Shown one piece after another: positions 1 through 4,948 of a DNA stretch of 7,005 nt; within the stretch, counting starts at the first letter, position 1; each line of letters begins with the position of its first letter. The position numbers and the translations under genes are program-made. The notes under the pieces are model-generated. The model was not told the DNA's origin, did not search any database, and saw only the letters and a program-made list of their open reading frames with translations. Source of the stretch: DAOTYX01 sp034434635 (GTDB taxonomy: Bacteria > Chloroflexota > Anaerolineae > B4-G1 > DUEL01); contig DAOTYX010000004.1 of the NCBI GenBank assembly GCA_034434635.1, positions 1 through 7,005 on the forward strand. The letters run 5' to 3'.

Positions 1-946
1 CCTGAGCGAGCGAGGTCATGCCCATCAGTCCACCCAGGTTCATCGTGTCCACCGCGCTGGAGGGGACAATGACCAGCGCGCCCTTTTCCTTCAACCCCTC
101 GAAGAGCATGTTCATCGCCCGCAGGTGAAGGGCAGTGGGGTTGTCCCGGTAAGCCTCAGCGGCCTGGGCAAAGGAGTGGGCGATTTGCTTCTCGCTCTCG
201 CCCAGGATGACCCGCGCCTGGCGCTCCCGCTCCGCCTGCGCCTGACGGCTCATGGCGTCCTCCAGCGCTTCGGGGATGACCACGTCGCGGATCTCCACCG
301 ACTGGACGGTGATGCCCCACGGCGTGGTGCGCTCGTCAATGATGCGCTGCAGGTCGGCGTCCATCTTCGCCCGGCCCACCAGGATGTCCGCCAGGCTCAT
401 CTGGCCGATGATCTCCCGCAGCGCCGTCTGTGCCGCCCAGGAGATGGCAGCACGATAGTCTTCCACCTCCAATGCCGCCTTCTCCGCATCCCACACCACC
501 CAGAAGAGCACGGCGTCGACGTCCACCGGAACGGTGTCCTTGGTCAGCGTTTTCTCGGCGTTGAACGGAGTGACCATCACGCGGTGGTCCACCATCGCCG
601 GGATGGAGTCCACGACCGGCAGGATCCAGAAAGGACCGGGGCCGCGCAGGCCGCGGAAGCGGCCCAGCCGCAGGACGATGGCCTTCTCCCACTGGTTGGC
701 CACGCGGAGAGAGAAGAGGATGAAGAGGCCGATCAGGTTGAGGCCGATCACCTCCAGCACGATCCAGCCGTCGGCCACGCGCCCGTCCATGATGAAGGCG
801 AGGATGATGGAGACGATCAGCAAGATGATGTAGATCGTCAGGGCCAGGCCGCTGAAGCCCTTGCCCGTGCTTTCAGTCCTGGCAGACGCCCGGGCCGGGG
901 CAGATGATTCCCCTCGCGGGGAGCGAGTTGCAGGTGCGACGACCAT
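1..946 (-). CDS. Slipin/stomatin-like SPFH (band 7) membrane protein, C-terminus off the left edge
   Basis: Reading from the ATG at 946 to base 1 gives 315 residues without a stop; the C-terminus lies outside the window. The first 30 residues are polar and low in complexity. Two hydrophobic segments follow (about 33-53 and 61-80), a likely hairpin membrane anchor. The SPFH/band 7 domain starts near residue 82 (RVANQWEKAIVLRLGRF) and carries stomatin-like signatures: PGPFWILP (103-110), the ADILVGR segment (186-192), PWGITVQSVEIRDV (209-222) and IPEALEDAMSRQAQAERERQAR (224-245), which leads into the usual Ala/Glu-rich helix. The family forms membrane-attached oligomers and often partners with NfeD-type proteins; none is visible here, but one could lie beyond base 1. 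A strong Shine-Dalgarno sequence 6 nt upstream supports the start. It is the second gene of an operon, 17 bp behind the GntR regulator. A role in membrane organisation or envelope stress is inferred. Family call secure, cellular role open. Confidence 0.93.
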   Translation of the reverse strand, partial: MVVAPATRSPRGESSAPARASARTESTGKGFSGLALTIYIILLIVSIILAFIMDGRVADGWIVLEVIGLNLIGLFILFSLRVANQWEKAIVLRLGRFRGLRGPGPFWILPVVDSIPAMVDHRVMVTPFNAEKTLTKDTVPVDVDAVLFWVVWDAEKAALEVEDYRAAISWAAQTALREIIGQMSLADILVGRAKMDADLQRIIDERTTPWGITVQSVEIRDVVIPEALEDAMSRQAQAERERQARVILGESEKQIAHSFAQAAEAYRDNPTALHLRAMNMLFEGLKEKGALVIVPSSAVDTMNLGGLMGMTSLAQ

Positions 947-952
947 GGTTTT

Positions 953-960
953 ACCTCCTT
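953..960 (-). promoter_or_regulatory. Strong ribosome binding site of the slipin gene
   Basis: On the minus strand these bases read AAGGAGGT, a full match to the anti-Shine-Dalgarno core, 6 nt before the ATG at 946. The site lies in the 17-bp gap after the GntR stop codon (TAA at 964-966). This suggests the slipin is translated much more strongly than the regulator, whose own binding site is weak. Confidence 0.85.
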
Positions 961-963
961 AAA

Positions 964-1368
964 TTACCGGCCATCATTGCCGTTCTCTTGCAGCCACAGC
1001 GCCAGTTCGCGGTGAAAAGCGGCAGCCGCCTCGTCGGGAGTGTAGCCCAGACGGCGTGCCTCGTCAAGCGCCGAGTGGAGCACAGCGCGGAGCTTCTCTT
1101 CGCGCAGGCGGGCCATCTGTTGCTCGTCGGGCTGACCGGCCACGAAGGTGCCACGCCCGCGTTGCGTGGTGATCACCCCATCGCGGTCCAGGTTAAGATA
1201 GGCGCGAGCCACGGTGTTGTAGTTCACCCGCAGATCGGTGGCCAGTTGGCGGATGGTGGGCAACTGATCGCCGGGGCGCAGTTTTCCGGCGGCGATCAGT
1301 GCCCGGATCTGCTCCTCGATCTGCACGTAGATGGGCGCCTTGCTGTCGGCCTCAATCCGTAACTCCAT
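964..1368 (-). CDS. YtrA-type GntR-family transcriptional regulator
   Basis: A 134-residue DNA-binding regulator. Residues 5-76 form the GntR winged helix: APIYVQIEEQIRALIAAGKL, then PGDQLPTIRQLATDLRVNYN with the recognition helix (NYNTVARAYLNL, 49-60), then the wing (GVITTQRGRGTFV, 64-76). Only about 55 helical residues follow. That short C-terminal tail is typical of the YtrA subfamily and too small for the FadR, HutC or MocR effector domains. I place the start at the ATG at 1368 and not at an in-frame ATG at 1413, because the -10 box lies at 1402-1407 and transcription should begin near 1395, downstream of 1413. The site before the chosen ATG is weak (AGGG, 4 nt upstream). It heads the slipin operon and probably represses it, and itself, through the palindrome over the promoter. 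The inducer is unknown. Confidence 0.92.
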   Translation of the reverse strand: MELRIEADSKAPIYVQIEEQIRALIAAGKLRPGDQLPTIRQLATDLRVNYNTVARAYLNLDRDGVITTQRGRGTFVAGQPDEQQMARLREEKLRAVLHSALDEARRLGYTPDEAAAAFHRELALWLQENGNDGR

Positions 1369-1392
1369 TGACCCTATCCCATATTGAACTAA

Positions 1393-1412
1393 TGCATTAT
1401 GATTATAATACA
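1393..1412. promoter_or_regulatory. Candidate operator: imperfect palindrome over the GntR promoter
   Basis: The arms TGCATTAT (1393-1400) and ATAATACA (1405-1412) are inverted repeats separated by 4 bp and match at 7 of 8 positions. The palindrome covers the minus-strand -10 box (1402-1407) and the expected start of transcription near 1395. This is where a dimeric repressor such as the operon's own GntR protein would block RNA polymerase. Binding by that protein is an inference; the AT-rich -10 sequence itself accounts for part of the symmetry. Confidence 0.55.
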
Positions 1413-1430
1413 ATTTTCCCGCTTTGTCAA
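1402..1430 (-). promoter_or_regulatory. Consensus sigma-70 promoter of the GntR-slipin operon
   Basis: On the minus strand the -35 box is TTGACA (1425-1430) and the -10 box is TATAAT (1402-1407), with a 17-bp spacer. Both boxes and the spacing match the housekeeping consensus exactly. Transcription should start near 1395, giving a leader of roughly 26 nt before the ATG at 1368. Such a strong promoter under a self-encoded repressor suggests an operon normally kept off and switched on sharply. Confidence 0.85.
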
Positions 1431-1432
1431 GT

Positions 1433-1469
1433 CACGAAAGACACGAAAGAACGCGAAAGACGCGAAAGA
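1433..1469. repeat. Four 9-nt repeat units in inverted orientation at the head of the array
   Basis: Four copies of CRCGAAAGA lie at 1433-1441, 1442-1450, 1452-1460 and 1461-1469, with one extra A at 1451. The first two have A at the second base and the last two have G. They are reverse complements of the unit that makes up the long array to the right, apart from the last base. The innermost copy can pair with the first right-hand unit: CGCGAAAG at 1461-1468 with CTTTCGCG at 1476-1483, an 8-bp stem with a 7-nt loop. The block starts 2 bp beyond the -35 box of the GntR promoter. Confidence 0.9.
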
Positions 1470-1473
1470 CGCA

Positions 1474-1678
1474 CCCTTTCGCGCCCTTTCGTGCCCTTTC
1501 GCGCCTTTCGTGCCCTTTCGCGCCCTTTCGTGCCCTTTCGCGCCCTTTCGCGCCCTTTCGTGCCCTTTCGCGCCCTTTCGCGCCTTTCGTGCCCTTTCGT
1601 GCCCTTTCGCGCCTTTCGCGCCCTTTCGCGCCTTTCGCGCCCTTTCGTGCCCTTTCGCGCCCTTTCGCGCCTTTCGCG
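1474..1678. repeat. Tandem array of 21 units of CCCTTTCGYG (10 nt, some 9 nt)
   Basis: Parsing base by base gives 21 contiguous units over 205 bp: sixteen of 10 nt (CCCTTTCGYG) and five of 9 nt (one C missing; units 4, 12, 15, 17 and 21). The only other variation is C or T at the position before the final G: 14 units end CGCG and 7 end CGTG (units 2, 4, 6, 9, 12, 13, 18). The plus strand has no A anywhere in the array, so it is free of stop codons in all six frames for compositional reasons and is not coding. There are no spacers, so it is not a CRISPR array. It ends 7 bp before the -35 box of the lipoprotein promoter. The block 1431-1685 thus fills the divergent gap between the two promoters, and together with the promoters and leaders accounts for the whole stretch without genes, 1369-1760. 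Confidence 0.95.
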
Positions 1679-1685
1679 ATCACAC

Positions 1686-1714
1686 TTGACGCTGAAAAGC
1701 CGTTGTGGTATGAT
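1686..1714 (+). promoter_or_regulatory. Sigma-70 promoter of the LysM lipoprotein gene
   Basis: TTGACG (1686-1691) and TATGAT (1709-1714) are separated by 17 bp; each box differs from consensus at one base. Transcription should start near 1721, about 40 nt before the ATG at 1761. The promoter is divergent from the GntR promoter and separated from it by the repeat array. Confidence 0.75.
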
Positions 1715-1760
1715 GAACATTGCCCGCGCGTGGCTCGTTCTCCCAACAAGGAGGAGAAAC

Positions 1761-2405
1761 ATGAGTAAGACCCGCATACCCTGCGCAGCCCTCGGCCTGC
1801 TGATGGTTCTGGCATTGCTGGTCGGGTGTACCCTCCGCGCCGCTCCTGACGTCACCCCCACCCCGTCCGAGATGGACCGGGGGATGATCGAACTGGCCAC
1901 CCAGGCTGCGGCTACCGCAGCCGCGCCGGTCTCCCTTCCGCCCACTCCCACCATGATCTTGATCCTGCCAACCGCCACACCGACGGTCGCCCTCGAGCCC
2001 ACCGCCACCCCGGAACCGTTCTTCACTCCAACGCCCACGCCAGTGCCCACCCAGGCCGTGGCGGGCACAACGCAGGAACAGTCCTACACCGTCCAGCAGG
2101 GGGACACGCTGTACAGCATCGCCCGCCGCTATGGACTGGGCTACCTTGAACTGGCCTCGTACAACAACATCGTCAACCCCAACCTCATCCGCGTCGGGCA
2201 GGTACTGCGCATTCCTGCCGCAGGCACGGTCATTCAGCCACAGCCCGCTGCAGGCACCACTTACGTCGTCCAACCAGGGGACAACCTGTTCCGCATCGCC
2301 CTGCGCTACAACATGAGTTACCTGTACCTGGCCTCCTACAACGGCATCGCCAACCCGAACGCCATCTACGCCGGACAGGTGTTGCGCATCCCTCCCACGC
2401 CGTAG
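1761..2405 (+). CDS. Lipoprotein with two LysM domains
   Basis: A 214-residue cell-surface protein. Residues 1-22 form a lipoprotein signal peptide (basic SKTR, hydrophobic core) ending in the lipobox LVGC, with Cys23 as the predicted lipidated residue. Residues 24-107 are a disordered Thr/Pro/Ala linker (TPTP, PTATPT, FFTPTPTPVPT). Two LysM domains follow, at about 108-152 (YTVQQGDTLYSIARRYGL, then NPNLIRVGQVLRIP) and 167-211 (YVVQPGDNLFRIALRYNM, then NPNAIYAGQVLRIP). They are close duplicates. LysM domains bind GlcNAc-containing glycans, so the protein probably holds on to peptidoglycan or a surface polysaccharide. No enzymatic domain is present. The start at 1761 has AAGGAGGAG (1748-1756) 4 nt upstream and the correct signal peptide. 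The reading frame is open much further upstream, but only because the repeat array has no stops. It has its own promoter and ends before a hairpin. Confidence 0.93.
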   Translation: MSKTRIPCAALGLLMVLALLVGCTLRAAPDVTPTPSEMDRGMIELATQAAATAAAPVSLPPTPTMILILPTATPTVALEPTATPEPFFTPTPTPVPTQAVAGTTQEQSYTVQQGDTLYSIARRYGLGYLELASYNNIVNPNLIRVGQVLRIPAAGTVIQPQPAAGTTYVVQPGDNLFRIALRYNMSYLYLASYNGIANPNAIYAGQVLRIPPTP

Positions 2406-2434
2406 CGGGCAGCCTCCACACAGGTCATCGAGCA

Positions 2435-2459
2435 GAGGGGCTGGTCTTCCCAGCCCCTC
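2435..2459 (+). terminator. Hairpin after the LysM gene, probable terminator
   Basis: GAGGGGCTGG (2435-2444) and CCAGCCCCTC (2450-2459) form a perfect 10-bp GC-rich stem with a 5-nt loop, 30 bp after the stop codon. The downstream bases (CTTGCATCCCC) contain no run of T, so this is not a classical intrinsic terminator. It may instead be a weak terminator or a 3' stabiliser that lets some transcription continue into the methyltransferase gene, which has no clear promoter of its own. Confidence 0.6.
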
Positions 2460-2497
2460 CTTGCATCCCCTTTCCAGAGACCGGGGGTGACGTCTCC

Positions 2498-3292
2498 ATG
2501 ACGACCATCACCAGCCTGAGCAACGACAAAGTCCGCCTGGTGCGGGCGCTCCAGAGCCGAAGACGGGTGCGCCAGCAGGAAGGCCGCTTCGTGATCGAGG
2601 GGGTGCGCCTGGGCGAGGAGGCGTTGCGGGCGGGAGCGACGCCGCACTTCGTGCTGTTCACCCCCGCGGCGCGCCAGAACCGCCGGGCAGCGACGTTGTT
2701 GGACGCCTGGTCAGCCAGGCAGGTGACCCTCTACGAGGTGAGCGAGGCGGTGATGGCCGCCTGTTCGGACACCACGAGTCCGGCGGGAGTACTGGCGGTT
2801 GTGCCGATGCCGGATGTCCCGCCGCCCGAGCACCCCACGCTGACGCTGGTCCTCGACGGCCTGCGCGACCCCGGCAACCTGGGCACGATCCTGCGCACCG
2901 CGCTGGCAGCAGGGGTGGAGTTGGTGCTGTTGACCCCCGGCACGGTGGAGGCCACGCATCCCAAAGTCGTGCGGGCCGGGGCCGGGGCACATTTTCGTCT
3001 GCCCATCGCCGCGCCCGGCTGGGCGGCCATCACCCAGATGCTGCGCGGCTGTCGGACCTGGCTGGCGGCAGCCCAAGGGGAACGCATCTACAGCGAGGTG
3101 GACTGGCGCGGCCGGACGGCGCTCATCATCGGCGGCGAGGCGGGGGGAGCCAGCGAACGGGCCCGCGTCCTGGCCCAAGAGACAATCTCCATCCCGATGG
3201 CCGCCGGGGTCGAGTCACTGAACGCTGCCGTGGCGGCTGCGGTGATCCTGTTCGAGGCCGCCCGACAGCGACGCACCCCTCCATCTCCCTAG
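2498..3292 (+). CDS. SpoU/TrmH-family RNA 2'-O-methyltransferase
   Basis: At 264 residues this has the usual length of two-domain SPOUT RNA ribose methyltransferases, which transfer a methyl group from SAM to a 2'-OH of rRNA or tRNA. Residues 1-105 form the substrate-binding domain (ITSLSNDKVRLVRAL, then RFVIEGVRLGEEAL). The catalytic SPOUT knot domain follows with all three motifs: motif 1 LVLDGLRDPGNLGTILRTA (117-135; Asn127 and catalytic-type Arg133), motif 2 ALIIGGEAGG (208-217; Glu214) and motif 3 ISIPMAAGVESLNAAVAAAV (230-249; Asn242). The layout resembles RlmB/TsnR/MRM3-like enzymes; the target nucleotide cannot be read from sequence, and an antibiotic-resistance methyltransferase such as TsnR cannot be excluded. 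The ATG at 2498 follows a purine-rich GGGGG site about 10 nt upstream, and an upstream GTG is out of frame. The stop codon overlaps that of the convergent small gene. Confidence 0.9.
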   Translation: MTTITSLSNDKVRLVRALQSRRRVRQQEGRFVIEGVRLGEEALRAGATPHFVLFTPAARQNRRAATLLDAWSARQVTLYEVSEAVMAACSDTTSPAGVLAVVPMPDVPPPEHPTLTLVLDGLRDPGNLGTILRTALAAGVELVLLTPGTVEATHPKVVRAGAGAHFRLPIAAPGWAAITQMLRGCRTWLAAAQGERIYSEVDWRGRTALIIGGEAGGASERARVLAQETISIPMAAGVESLNAAVAAAVILFEAARQRRTPPSP

Positions 3293-3486
3293 CGCCGGCT
3301 GTATAGCTGCGCGAAGTACCGCTTTGACCGGTCGTAGGTCCGCTCTGCCTCCGGGGGGAAGCAGCAGCCAGGCAGTTCGTCCATCCTCAGGTGATAGGCG
3401 ATGCACTCGCAGCACTTTCCCTTGCGCGGGCAGGGCTCGTAGGTGCAGGTACAGCGCGCCTTATTCCCTTCAAGGTTGCATTCCAC
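3289..3486 (-). CDS. Small Cys-rich protein, DUF6485-like
   Basis: A 65-residue protein with nine cysteines (3, 12, 14, 19, 25, 26, 28, 41, 42) plus His32, in the order CNLEGN, RCTCTYEPCPRKGKCCEC, YHLR, ELPGCCFP, ERTYDRS. I recognise this as the DUF6485 pattern, a conserved family of unknown function; the name is from memory. The CxC, CCxC and CC clusters suggest a metal site (zinc or iron-sulfur), which is an inference. The frame is open to a GTG at 3510, but I choose the GTG at 3486: GGAGGAG (3495-3501) lies 8 nt upstream of it and inside any longer version, and the protein then begins at the conserved ECN motif. It is transcribed in the same direction as murA, 156 bp downstream, with no clear promoter of its own. 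Confidence 0.82.
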   Translation of the reverse strand: MECNLEGNKARCTCTYEPCPRKGKCCECIAYHLRMDELPGCCFPPEAERTYDRSKRYFAQLYSRR

Positions 3487-3569
3487 GGGCCGATCTCCTC
3501 CTGCCACCACGGCTCAAGGTCGGTCTGTGACCGGCGTTTGGCAGGTCACTGACCCGCCGAGAGCCTTTG

Positions 3570-3596
3570 TCCGCTCAATCCGCTGAATCCGCTGAC
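3570..3596. repeat. Three tandem 9-nt units (TCCGCTGAA type) between murA and the Cys-rich gene
   Basis: Units TCCGCTCAA (3570-3578), TCCGCTGAA (3579-3587) and TCCGCTGAC (3588-3596) sit head to tail in the 156-bp gap 3487-3642. The rest of the gap holds two small palindromes, CGGTC-TGT-GACCG (3521-3533) and GGTCA-C-TGACC (3544-3554), but no recognisable promoter. Confidence 0.75.
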
Positions 3597-3642
3597 AGGT
3601 TCCTCGCACCGGGATCCCAGCCCGCAGTTCTCGGGCAGGCTC

Positions 3643-4926
3643 CTACGCGCGCGAGACACGCTCGATGTAGGCCCCCAGGCTGCGCAGCTTCTCCTCCGCC
3701 CGCTCGTAGCCGCGGTCAATCTGCTCCACGTTGCGGATGACGCTCTGGCCGCGGGCGCACAGCGCCGCCCCCACCAATGCCATCCCGGCGCGGATGTCAG
3801 GGCTGACCAACACATCCCCCTGTAACGGGGAGCGTCCCTGCACCAGACAGCGGTGTGGGTCGCACAGGACGATACGCGCGCCCATGAAGATGAGCTTATC
3901 CAGCCAGTACAGCCGGCTCTCGAACATCTTTTCGTGGAAGAGCACAGTGCCCTCGACCTGAGTGGCCAGGACGATGGTGATGCTCATCATGTCGGCGGGG
4001 AAGGCTGGCCAGGGGGCGTCGGCGATGGTGGGGATGGCTCCGCCCAGGTCCGGCACAACGGTGAGGGCCTGGTTGGAAGGGACCAGGATATCCTCCCCGT
4101 CCACTTCCAGCCGCACCCCCAGCCGCTCGTAGACGGCGCGGATCGTGCGCAGGTGTCGGGGATCGGCGTTCTGGATGCGCACCTCGCCGCCGGTCATCGC
4201 CGTCATCGCGATGTAACTGCCCACCTCCAGGTAGTCCGCGCCAATGGTGAACTCCCCGCCCTGCAGCCGCTCCACGCCGTGGATGGTCAGCAGGTTGGAA
4301 CCGATGCCCTCGATGCGCGCGCCCATGCGGTTGAGCATGGTGCACAGGTCCTGCACGTGCGGCTCGCATGCGGCGTTGTAGATGACCGTGGTTCCCCGGG
4401 CCAGCACTGCGGCCATGACCGCGTTCTCCGTGCCGGTAACTGAGGCTTCGTCCAGCAGGAGGTCAGCGCCGCGCAGCCGTGGCGCGCGCAGGCTGAAGAG
4501 GCGACCGACTTCCACGGTAGCCCCCAGCCCCTGGAAGGCCAGGAAGTGGGTGTCCACCCGGCGCCGGCCGATGACGTCGCCGCCGGGCGGGGGCAGTTGC
4601 ACCTGTCCCAGCCGTGCCAGCATCGGCCCGGCCAGGAGAATGGAGCCGCGGATACGGCTGAAACGCTCCCGGTCGAAGGTCGGCACGCGCACCTGGTGGG
4701 CGTGAAGTCGCCAGGAGCCTGGACCAAGTCGCTGCACCTCCACGCCGGCGTCGGCCAGCAGGCTGGCCATCGTCTGCACGTCCTGGATATCCGGCAGGTT
4801 GTGCAGCACCACCGGCTCGTCGGTCAGCAGGGAGGCTGCCAGGACCGGCAGGGCAGCGTTCTTGTTGCCGCTGGGGGAGAGCGTACCGCGCAACGGATGA
4901 CCGCCTTCGATGATCAGTTCGTCCAC
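3643..4926 (-). CDS. murA: UDP-N-acetylglucosamine 1-carboxyvinyltransferase (MurA) with Asp in place of the active-site Cys
   Basis: A 427-residue cytoplasmic enzyme of the EPSP synthase fold. It transfers enolpyruvate from PEP to UDP-GlcNAc, the first committed step of peptidoglycan synthesis. Length and motifs match MurA throughout: SGNKNAALP (18-26; Lys22 and Asn23 as in E. coli), RGSILLAGPMLARLG (93-107), PGGDVIGRRRVD (114-125), NAACEP (184-189), PAFPADM (307-313; Asp312 matching catalytic Asp305) and IDRGYERAEEKLRSLGAYIERV (403-424; Arg405 matching Arg397). The loop residue that is Cys115 in E. coli is Asp117 here. Cys-to-Asp enzymes, known from mycobacteria and chlamydiae, stay active but escape fosfomycin alkylation. 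The start codon is GTG with GGAGGT 4 nt upstream (4931-4936). It is the second gene of an operon, 22 bp behind the SAM hydroxide adenosyltransferase. A relative of MurA with another substrate is unlikely given the intact motifs. Confidence 0.94.
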   Translation of the reverse strand: MDELIIEGGHPLRGTLSPSGNKNAALPVLAASLLTDEPVVLHNLPDIQDVQTMASLLADAGVEVQRLGPGSWRLHAHQVRVPTFDRERFSRIRGSILLAGPMLARLGQVQLPPPGGDVIGRRRVDTHFLAFQGLGATVEVGRLFSLRAPRLRGADLLLDEASVTGTENAVMAAVLARGTTVIYNAACEPHVQDLCTMLNRMGARIEGIGSNLLTIHGVERLQGGEFTIGADYLEVGSYIAMTAMTGGEVRIQNADPRHLRTIRAVYERLGVRLEVDGEDILVPSNQALTVVPDLGGAIPTIADAPWPAFPADMMSITIVLATQVEGTVLFHEKMFESRLYWLDKLIFMGARIVLCDPHRCLVQGRSPLQGDVLVSPDIRAGMALVGAALCARGQSVIRNVEQIDRGYERAEEKLRSLGAYIERVSRA

Positions 4927-4948
4927 GATGACCTCCGGGCGTGATGTT

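Noticed and set aside
125..907. A 260-residue plus-strand frame at the left edge
   Set aside because: It is the shadow of the slipin gene on the minus strand. The protein is His/Asp/Arg-rich with no family resemblance, while the minus strand gives a clear SPFH domain.
1433..1678. CRISPR array
   Set aside because: Units are 9-10 nt and contiguous with no spacers, and no cas gene is present.
1427..2068. Minus-strand frames through the array that encode Lys/Arg/Gly-rich repeats
   Set aside because: They are open only because of the repeat composition. They have no start signals and run antisense to the LysM gene.
1299..2405. A 368-residue reading frame covering the repeat array and the LysM protein, with repeated RPFVPFRAL-type peptides
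   Set aside because: The array has no A on the plus strand and so no stops in any frame. A promoter (1686-1714), a Shine-Dalgarno and a signal peptide all place the real start at 1761.
3605..3642. Terminator after murA
   Set aside because: Only a 5-bp GCCCG/CGGGC stem is present, with no T run. It is too weak to list, and the Cys-rich gene downstream may be co-transcribed.
3853..4443. Plus-strand frame inside murA, and the similar plus-strand frame at 5120-5875 inside the adenosyltransferase
   Set aside because: Both are antisense shadows in GC-rich coding DNA; the minus-strand proteins have intact family motifs.
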